From contig JAILWY010000007.1 in assembly GCA_022113835.1 (NCBI GenBank), positions 6,716,001 through 6,780,000 of the forward strand: a stretch of DNA of 64,000 bases, written 5' to 3'. The notes below the pieces were generated by a model, which did not search any database, was not told the DNA's origin, and saw only the letters and a list, made by a program, of their open reading frames with translations. Source of the stretch: Atopsyche davidsoni (lineage: Eukaryota > Arthropoda > Insecta > Trichoptera > Hydrobiosidae). Every line of letters begins with the position of its first letter. Position 1 is the first letter of the stretch. Shown one piece after another: positions 11,028 through 23,600 of the stretch. The translations under genes and the position numbers were made by a program.

Positions 11028-11100
11028 CCGCCTCGTGGTATAGTGATCGGTCCATTGGCTTTTGGTCGATGAGGTCCAGGGTTCGGATTTGTGTGAAGCA
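11028..11100 (+). repeat. tRNA-like head of a SINE-type repeat
   Basis: CCTCGTGGTATAGTGATCGG resembles an A box, and GTCCAGGGTTCGGATTT, about 40 nt later, a B box. The acceptor stem does not pair and the sequence continues without CCA, so this is a decayed tRNA-derived element rather than a tRNA gene. Confidence 0.45.
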
Positions 11101-14045
11101 ATTCAAGTATTGTCAACTCCATACAAATTAAAGCCGTCTCCAGGTTCAAAGGTAAACATTCGGCTCATAAAGAATTTTTGTAAGTGGTTTTTTCTCAGCG
11201 GATTTTTCTTTGTTTTGAATTGAAAGAATGTGTTAATTTTTTGGAGAATTGATCAGACTTGATACTGGTCTTACCACTAAACCAATTAATACGCTATTAG
11301 TTTGTTTTTCTTGAAATAGTATAGGAAATTAATAAGTATGTGAGAAACTATGTTTCGGATGAAATTAAAGCATCCATCAGTCGTGGATTATTTTTGTGTT
11401 GCTACAATTAAAACTATGTTACGCACGGGCTCGGGAGACTGTCGAAAATGAACATGGACGTCATGCCGGAATTGAAACTGGGTTGTCGCTTGTCGGTCAC
11501 CTGCGGCGAGTGCGAACCGAAATAAACAAACATCATTTTCGTAAACTCATCCTGTACGTTTCGTTTTAAAAATTGCCAGCAATTCACAGAATCGCGGTCC
11601 TAGACGAGAGACAGTCAATGCTTGTGTCGATAAGTGGGTATGTTCTTATTTTCGTGGTTGGATGACTTTCGCATTGCAGAAAATGTGAAAGTTGCAGAGG
11701 CGTGCCACACGAGCCGACACTTGTTTACCTTCAGGTAAAACACGAAAAAGCATTCAATACTTCATAATTAAAAACCATGTTTACCGTTAGGTTTTTTATA
11801 TGCCATTGTTTTTTTTCCTTGTGATTTAAATTCTTAAAAGTCTACATTATCACGTTGATGAATACGGCAAATCGGTGATGAAGTATAATTGGTAGGCTTA
11901 AGTAGTATATTAAACTTTAGTGGTCTTTTGTATTCATCGTTTTAAGGAAAATTTCGTAAAATAATATATTAATGCCGAAAAGCTACCTTAAATATTTTTT
12001 AGGAAGAACTATTATCTTTGATTATTTATTTCAATAAATGTTCACTAATAAACATAGAATATAAATCTTGTTTTGAGGTAGTTTGAGTGACCAGGTAGTT
12101 ATTTATTTGCTACTTTTTTTGGTGCTCCGCTCACCACTGGAGTGTAATAAATATTTACGCGTGTCCTAAATGTTTTTACTTTGAAAAGTTAAGCCTAGAA
12201 TTTATAGTTTTATTGTCCCCCAATAAATATCGGTTGCTTTTGAAGAATTTCAACAAATAAGACTTGGTACGTGCCTTCTTCGATACGTATACTTAAAGTT
12301 GGTGGACTACATCCATTATATCAGTTTTTAGAATTGGCAGACCCGGCGTACTTCGGATTTGTGAAGTCTGTCGCGCGTTAGCTGCTAGAGTGCGTCAACA
12401 AATCATACAGCGTATATCAACAATACAGTATCGTATCAATGATATTACACATCTTAGAATTGGTAAGGTACATAAATCTCTGTAAACGAAACAATCCATT
12501 AGCACGAATATCATTAAAAGACCCTGAGGATTATTCTCTACTTCAAGCAGACGAGTTTTTACGATGAGTTTGAGTAAAAGGAATGTATTCGCGCATTTAT
12601 TTTCTTATCTTTTTTCCCTCGGCTTTTGTTTGTTTGTGTTCTGACTTTCCTTAATTTCACAATGACTTGGAAAATTTCTTTCAGGTCACGATCGCCTTGT
12701 ACTCTAAGTGCTATCTCTTTGCGAGAATCATAAATATTGGTGTACGCCGCGGTTAACATTGAACCATTAAATCAAAACGGCCTATACACGCCTGCGATAA
12801 AGTTACATGTACCCGATAGATTTTCCACGACAGAACCATGACCAGTCTTTTTCGTTTTATTCCATTTTGAAAACTATTTTTTTATATTTTATCAATAGTG
12901 ACAAGCAGCATAGGAAATGTTGAACAACGAAATGTTGTTTTTTTCTCAAAACCTCTAAGATCCTGAACATTGTTGTGTAAAATGAATATTTTGTTTTTCG
13001 GGTTTCCTGTTATTTTTTTTATATTTTCATTAGCTATCTACCATTCTGTCATGTTTTTAAAAAAATATTTTAATGCACGTATATAATTATCGACTGTAGC
13101 AAATTTAACAACGCTATATTTTCTAATATTTGAAATAAGGTCTTAACTTAATACCTTATGTTGTAAGAAAAAAGTTTAATTTTAGTTGCAACAGTTCTGC
13201 TCTGAGGGTGCGCTTACGCAATATTCCACAAATAAGCGCAATAGTATTTCATTTACATTTATTACACAAATTCAAATACAACAAAAACATTCATGTATAT
13301 GCAATGCTTTGAAATCAATAATCCCCAATTATATTTTAGTTTTTTTTTTTTTCGATCCGTCGAGTCGTTTGAATGTACAAGCATTGATCGCCAGTAATGG
13401 CGTCTCTTGCATAATATGGATCGGGAGACATTGTTTATGAATCCACTTCCAAAATAAACCGTTTCCTGCCGCCGGGCGTGAACGGGTCACTTGGCAGGCG
13501 AGGCCGAGCTGGTTTATAATTTTCGCAGACCCTTTCGTAAATATGTCAGAGAACGCGGAAAAAACGGCTTTGCGTCAAATTCGCTCTCATTATGCTTGAT
13601 TTCCTGATGTTATTTACTTTGGCAAAGTAAACTTAAAAAAATATTTATATCAATTAGCTAAGCACGCGGTTAACACAAGCTAGAAGCTAAAGCGTGTTGT
13701 AAATAAGATTTTCACACATTTATTTGATGGGCTACCAAAAATTTCACGAAAAATAAAAAAAAGAGAAAAAGTTTTTTAAATTATATTCAAATTGATTGAT
13801 AGGTAAAAACACTTGCTATTATGTAACATTATAACAAGACTACTTTATCGAATTATTAAGTATGTATACCAATTGAGTAATTAAATATGTTCACTTCCGT
13901 AATTGTCTTATGAATCATGCGATTTTGTTATTATCATTAACACCTGTAGCTCCCGTATAAGATATGCGTACAAGTGTGGCCGGAATTGAGGTCTTTGGGG
14001 ATCTTGGGTCTGATACTTCAACTCGTCAAACATTTATTATTATCT

Positions 14046-14260
14046 TCTTGTTCAAGTGCCTCTCCTTAGAGGAAGTTAGTGACCATCTAACTGAGGATGT
14101 TTGTCCTGGCAATTACTGATTCGGTTGTACTCCTGACTAATTTTTTTTTTTCAATGTCTCTTTTTCCTTCGATTTTTCCCTAGACAATCAGCTGCAGTAG
14201 GCTATATCCTCCTATAAAAGTACATTTCTGCCGCCTCGGGCCTCATCCTCACACAGAAGA
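14046..14260. repeat. dispersed repeat, family D, copy 1
   Basis: AGTGCCTCTCCTTAGAGGAA matches 30318, and GATTTTTCC after a pyrimidine-rich stretch matches 42420. TATAAAAG at 14213-14220 lies within or next to this repeat, so it was not called as a gene promoter. Confidence 0.45.
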
Positions 14261-14469
14261 ACTGAGACAGTCGATACAATTATTAATATTGATCGAACTC
14301 TTTTAAAGAATCAGCATATCACATAGTTTTCCTGCGATTGTCAACAAAACAAGACAAACTCAAAATATCGCGTCTTTTTGTATTCGTGTGGTTTCCGTGA
14401 GTTATTTTTTATAATTTAGATATTTTATAGTTCGTATGATACTGGTTGAAAAGTACATCCGACTGCCTG

Positions 14470-14830
14470 GCTGCGATATCGAACAGCCAGAAGGTCAGAG
14501 CAGAGCACAATCCCCGGACCGGCGACCGAGCGTCTAGCACAGCCCACGGCCGGCCGGTCTGCTCCGCCGCGTCGGTCAGCGAGCTCGCGAGATGTAGCAC
14601 GGTCTCGCCACTAGACTAGAGGGCCACGTGGCTGGCTCCGAGGCAGGCGTATCTCAAGCTTTTCGGGCGTCCGTTGTTGTCATTTCGTCGAGGTTGTTGT
14701 TTCACCGCCGCCGAGTGCGCGGCACTGGGGGCGAAATTCTGAGGGTAGCGTTTTGTACAGCACTTCCGAGACGGGCCGCACGACGCGGCGGCAGCTGTTG
14801 CGAGAGAAGAATGCTAACGGCAATGCGAGG
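14470..14830. promoter_or_regulatory. CpG-rich patch, possible promoter
   Basis: A local rise in GC and CpG stands out from AT-rich surroundings, like that around the FRAT-like gene. On the minus strand a good donor (CAGGTAAGC, near 15062) lies upstream of the patch. No coding sequence with recognisable similarity was found on either strand. It could be a noncoding first exon, an enhancer or an old repeat. Confidence 0.3.
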
Positions 14831-15931
14831 CTCGCTCGCGGATAACTGCAATGCGAAACAAACCCGACATGTGAACAATCCGCGTTTGGATTTTGAAACA
14901 AGGGCAATGATCAGCTGTGACTTTTCGCTCGGCCATTTACGGATGTTTGGCCGACTGCGAATAGCGTTTCGTTCGTGCTTCAGCATATCTGAACGAACAG
15001 ACATTGAAGGCATTCGCATAACGCAATATAGAAAAATTAACAATAAAGCAATAGCTTACCTGATTCATCCGAGAAAATGCTAATGTCTTTTAGAAAATAG
15101 CAACAAAAACTAATGCCTCAATTTCCTCAGCGTTTAATGTATCGTTACACCCGACGTTAGAAATATGTATTCATACAAGAAAAGTCAACAGAATTAACTA
15201 TTTACGACCAAATTAAAACAGGAGTTAAGACCGTGGGATTCACCTGCCAGCGCGGAAATCAAACCGGTTAATGCTGTCGGTCATGGGTCAACGGTCTGAC
15301 CGTCGAGTCAGCAAGCCAACCCTTTGAGTTTTAATAATTCAACAAAGCGTAGCGATAAAATGCATGCCGCGAGTGGGGTTTGGGGAATCAACACTTCTTT
15401 GTTTATTTTTGCAGTGGGTCCGATTACTTTTTATTTCTTTATGATCCAAGTAAATCACAATAGCAGAATTGGTCTTGCCGTGTTATGCGGATTTATTTGT
15501 TAACCAAGTTACACGGAAAACATGGCTTAATGAAGTCATGGTCCGCTATTTTTTTTTCAAGTTATCCAACCTTAACGTTACAAACTTAACACCTACAAAG
15601 GCACAAAATAAAAACCAGAGTATGCCGTGACTATAACGTCAATAAACCGTGGATTTCATACTTCTGGTTTTGCACATGACTATGAATACTTATTTATTAC
15701 AATAACAAAGCAGTCTGCAATTTTTTTTGATAATTTACATTGTATTATATTTTCTTTGAATTTGTCAGAAATTTACTTAGACAAATTTTGTTTCACTGTG
15801 ATAATTTTACAGTTTATATTGTGTATTTAGTTCTATCAATAAGTAGATGATTATCTGCACATGATGGCGAATTGGTGGGTAGGCAGGTGGAAGCCAGATG
15901 AGTATAACTGTAATTTTCAGACCGATCAGTA

Positions 15932-16105
15932 ATGGCAGCCATGCCGCGAGGTGGTCTGCGGGGGCCCCTCGCCGGGGAGCAGCCCAGATCTGGTGACCCT
16001 GGACTCAATCGATCTTCGCCTGCCTTTTACAAGACTATGCAGCGGTCTGATGTGTCAGGCATGAGATCGGTCACGGACGCTGGCAGGGCAGGACTGGCTG
16101 ACTGA
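15932..16105 (+). CDS. unrecognised 57-codon open frame, possible small protein or element fragment
   Basis: ATGGCAGCCATGCCG opens a frame of 57 codons ending in TGA. The product is rich in Gly, Arg, Pro and Ser, contains LAGEQPRSGDPG near residues 13-24 and ends DAGRAGLAD. GC content is much higher than on both sides, and an acceptor-like TAATTTTCAG lies 11 nt before the ATG. The TGA is followed at once by a perfect hairpin. No family is recognised. It may be a small gene, an exon, or part of a transposable element. Confidence 0.3.
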   Translation: MAAMPRGGLRGPLAGEQPRSGDPGLNRSSPAFYKTMQRSDVSGMRSVTDAGRAGLAD

Positions 16106-16129
16106 CCAGGGCATTGCGAAATGCCCTGG
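16106..16129. other. perfect 10-bp hairpin
   Basis: CCAGGGCATT pairs fully with AATGCCCTGG around a GCGA loop, starting at the base after the TGA of the preceding open frame. It does not fit the histone 3' stem-loop consensus. Confidence 0.8.
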
Positions 16130-16298
16130 CGTTTAATGAGTTTAACAACTGAGTGAGCGGCTTTATTCATTGTTTATACAATGATAAATTTTAAAATATC
16201 ACTGTGGGTGTTTTAAAAATACGTATACATATAAATTTCTTAACTGATATTTCAGGGCAAACAATGAATTTTTTGTTTTGTTATGAACTAGATAACGT

Positions 16299-16437
16299 TT
16301 AACACACACAGCGACACAACTTGCTACTCATTATTTTTGGTGTTTTTTTTTTAAAATGGTTTTGTCTAAGTAATCAACGCAAAATAGGACGGTATTGGCT
16401 AATTGGCAAATTGTGTCGCGACGTGTGTCGTCTTTAA
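16299..16437. mobile_element. family A foldback MITE bounded by TTAA
   Basis: TTAA flanks both ends (16299-16302 and 16434-16437). Inside are ACACACAGCGACACAACTTG on the left, the TGGTTTTGTCTAAGTAATCA centre, and TTGTGTCGCGACGTGTG on the right. Paired TTAA fits a piggyBac-type target duplication; mobilisation by piggyBac is inference. Confidence 0.7.
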
Positions 16438-18737
16438 GATATACACTAAAACGAACTCAATAATTGACAATAGCTTGGTGATTGAAGCTTTTAACTGGCG
16501 AAATATGTATAGTATTATATGTAATCATGTATTTTAATGAAGAATATTTTAAAATAGTTACATTTCAGGGAAGTATCACCAATACAGGTATTTCCTCATT
16601 TTCTTATTAAGAGGCACTCCACTACCTGAGTATGCCACCGGTGACATTCGCCAACCATAAGCGTCGTGGTCAAGGTACATCGATCGATGACGATCAGGTT
16701 GTAAAGAGTCCTGTGCCGAGGGATCGAGTAATGGCCAAGACAATATGTCTAAAATATTGCTGACATTAAACATTATACATTTCGTCAGAGCATAATGCGT
16801 TTTTGACAGCTGAACGAGCGTTCACTAGCGCTATTGTCTGCCATTCAGTACAGCAGCGGACTTGCTGCGGTGTCATATATCATGTTTATAAACGTGCCTT
16901 CCGGATGATCCTGGTAAATATTTGGCCGAAGTCAAATCTATCGTGAAAATCAATCAGAGGGATAGGTGTAGATAAGAAGCCAACGTATTGGTCACGTAGA
17001 GAATTATATCGCAATTCTACCCAGCAGCAGGGAAAGGGTTAAGTTTAAAGCCTACGCTCCCTCAACGGTTGTTCTTCGTGGGGCCTTTGTTAACTCTTTT
17101 CCCGTGAGGCCAGGGTGCCCCAGATTGGCACACGAGACTCTCAAAGTGCCCCGGGGGCGTCTGCCATTGTCAGTTGACGCAATTAATCGTGGATTTTTAG
17201 CCTCAATATTCAAATGGCCGTATGATTATAATGACATATACTTGGTTATGCTTAAAACAAATGTAAACCTGCTGATTGCGTAAGCTTGCGGCTCTGGCCA
17301 CAGTGGGACTATATATGCAATCATGTTCATTATAAGTGTATACTCGTATGTAAGATAAATATTTACAATGTTAGTGAAATCGATTTCTATTCGGCTCACT
17401 GCGCGTCGAGTTTTGGAATGGCTTAGATAAAATTTTAATATAGCACAATTTATTATAAGCACATATAAAGCAATTTTTAAAAAGAAACAATTTTTAAAAA
17501 TTTAATAAATAAAGACGTGAGAGCTGATAGTTTTTGAAATGCCATAAATATAAATAAATAAGTAAATATTCGTAAAAATTTCTACACACAAGCTAAGTTT
17601 ATTTTTAATGATAAAATGCCGCATTGATAAGAAAATGATCTTAAAAATATTTTATATATGAATTATTGATTTATATCCTGAAATCTGGGATCCTTGCATT
17701 GGTGCTAGATGCTTTGTAGTGATCCATAATAGCTTTAGGGACTCTACAGTGTGTATACTACTGTGTTACGGTATGTGAAGGTTCTCGTGTTACGTCTTTA
17801 GTCCGGAGCAGTAAGAGGTGTTATTTCGAGGCATGCTTGTATTATAAATTCGGAGTTTCAGCCACACGTTTCATTCTTTCTGGCAGTTTGTAAAAAAAAA
17901 TCTATCAGAAGGTAGACTGCAAAATTCAAGGATTAAAATATTAAATGGAGTGACGGGGACAGATATGCTTAGAAGATATTAAGAGTAATGGTATTGAATA
18001 GATAAAATGAAACTGTTACGAGTATGCAATAAATGTTCAGCATGTTAATTTGCGATTGAAAAATATTTTTTTCGATATTTTATCTTATGTCAGACTGAAG
18101 TTTGTTAAAATTGTAATTTTTAATAACCTCGAATATTATACATCAGCGGATTAATAAGAAGATAGATTAGTTAAAACGGTTTTATAAATAGATCCGAATC
18201 TTTATTTATAATTTAATTCATAATAATTTTTAACGAATTTGATTGTTTTGTATAAAAAGAGCTGGCCTTGTGTAGAGTAATATTTCAGTTTGCAACTTAA
18301 ATAAAATTAACCTTTATATAAGGCATGTTTGCGTATGTTGGCGCTAGTATATCTACTCAGGGGGTCGTGATTTAAAAATTAACAATCGAGTTATTGATTT
18401 ATGTAAATCACTTGTCAAATATGCCACACGGATGTTGAAATAAAAACATAATCGGGGATACTTTCTATTTACGAGTTTATCGGATGTTTCATTAACAATT
18501 TCTACTTGTTTTTCCGATTGTGTATAATGCGACGAAGCTCGAGCACTGCCTCGTGTTTCTGTTTTTGTTTATGTTCGGATTGTCACGAAATGCGATGTCA
18601 TTTGCTGCTAAATGTGCTGCGATTCGTACGAAATTACAAAAAAAGTTATTGAGAGATTTCAAGGCTCCAGCAACTGAATGCGAATTAAATAGAGGCCAAT
18701 GCGTCTGAAAAAAATATATGCCTGAACCAGTCTAGAG

Positions 18738-18862
18738 TTAAAAGCCACAATTTGCGATCCTTTATTATGGGTGTTTTTTTATGGTTTTGCCTAAGTAAAA
18801 AAATTCAAAAGAAGACGCTATTGGCATGTCGGTTGCAAGTTGTGTCGCTACGTGTGTACATT
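18738..18862. mobile_element. family A foldback MITE, partial copy
   Basis: TTAA at 18738 precedes AAGCC. Part of the left arm is deleted; the centre (TTATGGGTGTTTTTTTATGG) and the right arm (GGTTGCAAGTTGTGTCGC) are clear. Confidence 0.65.
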
Positions 18863-20621
18863 TATCAGTCGTCAAACAATAGCAAATTTACTAAATGTAT
18901 AAATTTTAGTAATAATAAAATCTTACATTTTAATATTTAATATAAAATTTAAAAAAACGTCAAGCCATTGTTTTATTTACTGAAAAAAATCAATCGTGTT
19001 TAATATTTGACCTGACTTGTAATACAATTTATTTTGAGTCTATTGTTGAGTCTATTATATTCTAGTTGTTTGAGTGCAATAAATGGTTTTGTACTCGTAA
19101 CTTCAGGTTTAAAGGTGTGTAACCTTACATGAGTCACCTGTATGTAAGAACAGTGCGCAGATCAAAAGACAGTCAGATATTTGAGGTATTTATAAAAATG
19201 AGCCAGACACGCTGGCGCAGTAAATATATCCGACGAATTTATCGCAGGGATTAATGGAAAGAATAAACAAAATGAATGCGTGCTTACGAGCGGTTAGTCC
19301 ATGGTTTGCGACATATTTATGTAGACATAAGTTTTTTATTATGTCAACTCACACCGCGAATTCGACCAATATATTTAATTGAACTTGACCTTTGCCGGTG
19401 TCGTTGCGTAACACTCGAGTCGCTGAAAATTTCCGCTCCTCCAATATGCTTCGTATATGTTAATAAACAATGTTAATTAAATAGACGATTTGGGGAAAAA
19501 AATAATCTAACGTGTCTTTGTATAGCTGTGTTTACTTGTTCGTTTTAATTTTTATTAAAAAGATTTTTAGATAAGATTTTTTAATAAGTACCTTTTTAAG
19601 TAAAATTTGCGATAAAACTGCTGTTTTTTTCCATATTTTTTATCATCCACAGAGAACGTAGATATGATAAAGAGGTTGTTGCTGTGTCTATCCGCGAAGC
19701 TTAAGATACATTTACATTAAGAGAATTCATTTACAGTTTTGTTAAATTACTGCATATCTAGGTTATGGTAAGATTTTATTTGTGAATGGTTTGCACAGAA
19801 GACCTGCTGGAAACATCGCTCATATAGCCTTGCGATGAGACTCGTAGTTCTAATTATTATAAGTAGAGATAAATGAAGTGTTAAATAACTTAAATACAAG
19901 TTTTCAGTCCACTTCATTAAATAAATAATCAAAAATGTGTTCAAGTAGGTTGTATTCCGACGAGTGCTATATCCTATACTATTCTGTAGTCCGATATCTG
20001 CTAAGGCTATATTTGGCAAGGAAACCATATAAGCCTTGTCTGAAAACTGAACGATCGTTATGCGGAATTTCATAACGAGGGTCTTCCGAAAACTTCCTGT
20101 ATTCAAGATATCGATCGACAGTTTTCATGAAAATAGATATAATACGGCAGCCAAAACGTCGGAAATCTTAGTGATACTTAAATCCTACAAAAAATTCCCT
20201 CAATTCATACTTTTTTCAGTAAAAATAAATAATGATACAATATATTTGCCTTCTTAGGGTTTAATTTAATAATTCCACAATATTCCAGTCTTTATATAAA
20301 TAAAAATGTAATAAAATTAAATATTTATAGTATAGCTTTATAAAGTACACTGATTTAAATACAATATTTTTACTTTATATTTAAATTTCTAGGCGTAACT
20401 TTTTAGTAGTTTATAATAAAAAAATATTTACTTCTGATTTAGAAATACTCATACGATATTTTTTAAGCGTTGTTTCTTGTAAAGATGTACATTGAATCTC
20501 GGCAACCTTTCATGACATTGATTGCATTCCCATGTGAACACGCCTCAACAATGAGCTCGTCCAATAATCATCTGTTATCAGCGTCGTCGTTTGATTTGTT
20601 CCAGCCGCTAATAACAACTCC

Positions 20622-20653
20622 GCCAGTGTTGCCAGTGTTGCCAGTGTTGCCAG
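20622..20653 (+). repeat. short tandem repeat in the PEPD 5' leader
   Basis: About three and a half copies of the 9-bp unit GCCAGTGTT, ending 20 nt before the PEPD start codon. Confidence 0.8.
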
Positions 20654-20673
20654 CGTCCGCCGAGATCCACAAC

Positions 20674-20690
20674 ATGGCCGCCGAAAACAT
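20674..20690 (+). CDS. PEPD: PEPD coding exon 1 (17 nt of coding sequence)
   Basis: ATGGCCGCCGAAAACAT is followed by a GTAAGTC donor. The start context CACAACATGG is strong (A at -3, G at +4). The exon ends two bases into codon 6, and the first base of exon 2 completes it as ATG. MAA is also how the human protein begins. The upstream limit of the exon (5' leader) is not defined. Confidence 0.8.
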
Positions 20691-23600
20691 GTAAGTCTTA
20701 TATTTTATAACTATATTTTACATAACCTTGCACTTGCTCTTTGACATCCAATACATTATTCAGATCAATATCGGTAGCCTGCAAACATGGCTGGCACAAC
20801 TTTAACGACAATGATGCACCGAATTACATTTTCCAATTTGTACAGTACTCGGTGCTGATAAGTGGAGGCAAGGCATGCAGTTTATATTATCAATGCAAAT
20901 ACTTTCTAATACGTTTTTGTCTTGTTTATGCTGTATTTTTATACTAAATGCAAATAGTGTTTTGATATATTTTCACGTTATAAAAATGCTTAATACTTAT
21001 TTTATCACAACTTACACACACCAAATTGTTTACGCCAATGTATATTGTATTACAAATATATATATTTAAACATATATGTTTTACAACAAAAAGACTCATG
21101 TGAGTTAGTTATAAAATAAATACTCAAAAAAAACTCTTATCATCAAAACCCGTCACTAAAGCGCACTACACACGCAGTAGCTCAACTGACAACCGACCAA
21201 AAGATTACAGTATGTAGCGCTTTAGGTATTTTTTTTCGATTTCACCGATAAAAATCACGAATTAAATGACCGAGACCGCACACACGTTGCAATTTGCTGG
21301 TCGTTAGAGTTGCTACGTGCGTAGTGCGCTAAATGCTTCTTTATACAGAATATTCGAGAGAATGCGAAATGCGCAGAGTCCGCAGATACTTGTGCTGTTT
21401 TAATCGACAGCATTAGCGCTTTCTCTTTCGCACTTGCGATAACAGACGCTAGATGTTGAGGCAGTTGTCAGCTCCGTGGACTGTGTACTTTGGATTATCG
21501 GATACAATCAAATTGATAAATCTAATATAAAATATTGCATACTTATGGTTTTAAATAATTTGTATTCATACAAACAATGCCAGTACAAACAGTCCCAATC
21601 CATGCTCAGATAATCTAAGAACAAAGGGTCTATAATCACACTACTGTGTTAGTCTATAATGCTGCAATGAAAGAGTCTGATAGGCAAGCAATTACGACCA
21701 TTTTCAGATTGACACGTCTCCGGAATTATACTTAAGAAAACTGCATTCGAAACGATTTATGCTTTAAATTTAACCAGGAGACATACATATTGTAGTCAAA
21801 ACATATATAATATTTAAATATTAAATGTGATCCATTCGCAGCTATCTATTTATTAAAGTTACTTGGCAATTTTTTTTACAATTTTTGTGCACAATGTTTT
21901 TGTCTAATTATGAAATATGCTTTTTAAGGTGGATCCATTGTTGTGAAAAAACAAAAAAATACCAAGGGTGCTCGTAGTTTTTATGAAATGTTTTTTTAAT
22001 ATAATGCGCAGCGAAAACTGCAATTTCGAAATTGTCCTGTCAATGAATGGGCAGTTAAATTTATTATCAGTTTTATAGTTTGATTAAAATTATTGTGCAG
22101 ATACGGGCGTATTGTTGTGTTGTCATATATGTCGCAGTGATTGTTGATGTTTTGGTTTAGTTGAACTATTAGTATTATGAGCTTCTATTTCAGCATAACG
22201 TCACACAGCTGACTTGCATTCCTCAGTGTGGACACCCATTGTCTAAGTCTCTAATTTATGGCTTTCAAACGGTTTCTGTGTGATTAAAAAATATATAATC
22301 TTATTAACGGTTAATGCGTAAGTACTTCACGTTCATTCATAGATGAGAGAGACAAGTAAATTGGTAATAAATATAGAAGAATGCAGTTACAAAAACAGAA
22401 AATAAATCTAAACAAGTAGAAAAAGAATGTAATATTTTTATAAGAATCATACAAAATATCATAACTACTGAAACGAAAGCATCCATTAAGCAATGAGAAT
22501 CAGTAAAGAGGCTTTTCAGCCATATAGTTGTATTAGTTGATTCTTTTAGAAGATTTCACTTCATTAAAACGTTTCTATTTTGATTGCGTATACTTTTACC
22601 AATAAAAGCGTGTTTGATTTAACGCAAAACTTGTTAACCTAATTTCATAATTCTAATTGTTCTTTCTGATAGGAAAACAAGGAATTCATCGAGATTAACT
22701 ATTGTTTTTAATGAGATTTCTACTAAGGTTTTTATTAAATTGATGCAATGGTGACGGAAAATTACACATGAAGAGAGCTTAGATTTTTGTGTTATTATAA
22801 TTTACTGTTTACGCTTGAAGGTAGGTTACCACATCATCTGATAATACTAAATTATATAATAAATAAACGCCGTTTTTTATTGACTTAACCAGCTACAGGT
22901 GGGAAGTTACAAAAGTCAATTATGTATCGTATTTGAATAAAATTAGCTAACAAGCATGTTTTTATTACAAGGAATTTTAAAATGCATTTTAAATATATTT
23001 TAATATCAGTGACACTAATGTTTTAAATCTCTTAAACAAAATATAATGATTTAATTATACTTCATGCTGATATCAAAAAGACACATGAGACATAACCCAC
23101 AGATAAGTAAACTAATGCTTTCTTTTTCGTATTTTTTCTTAATTTTTTTTTCGGTAGGCTGTGTTGTCTCGTGTGTAGACCGCTTGAACGTATTGTTTGT
23201 TAATACATTGTTCGGGGCAATGGTTGCAATTTCCATCCATTGGATCACTCGGGAGGCCACCGCACAGTGGTTCACCTGTTCCAAATCCGCTGCTGCCGCT
23301 ACGTTTTCTCCACAGCACACTTCTGTAATACTTTTCAAATCCAAACACACGTCATTTGTAGTAGATCTGCACGTTTTTGAAATCATGCTCATTTCATGAA
23401 ATTGAATTTCTAAAAAAACTAGATATAATGTGTTTGTATCCAATTTAAACTAGATTTTTCTAAAAAAGTGACTTAAGTAAATAAAGAGGATCCAGACTTT
23501 TTTTATTGAATTAGAGATGTTTCGAATTTGAATCGCTTCATGCTCGTGCTTAGTATTTATTTAGAAGAAATGAATAAAAATGATCAAATGAATGCTATCA

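Larger units (their letters stand above)
5561..15931. other. intergenic region, repeat-bearing
   Basis: About 10 kb with no supportable protein gene. It holds the separately listed foldback elements and dispersed repeats, a tRNA-like segment near 11030, and a CpG-rich patch near 14470-14830. Open frames here are short, lack family motifs and mostly overlap repeats. Confidence 0.5.
16438..20673. other. intergenic region upstream of PEPD
   Basis: AT-rich DNA with one further family A copy and an imperfect inverted repeat at 17030-17103. Its right end must contain the PEPD promoter and 5' leader, but no TATA/initiator pair stands out. Short frames in it carry no family motif. Confidence 0.45.

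Noticed and set aside
14213..14220. TATAAAAG as a gene promoter
   Set aside because: It sits in or next to a dispersed repeat (family D) and no coding exon follows.
14628..15083. 151-codon plus-strand frame in the CpG-rich patch
   Set aside because: No domain, signal or family motif. Two minus-strand frames are open over the same bases, so the length is explained by composition.
19747..20106. 119-codon minus-strand frame upstream of PEPD
   Set aside because: AT-rich, no motif, no splice support. Such lengths arise by chance in this composition.
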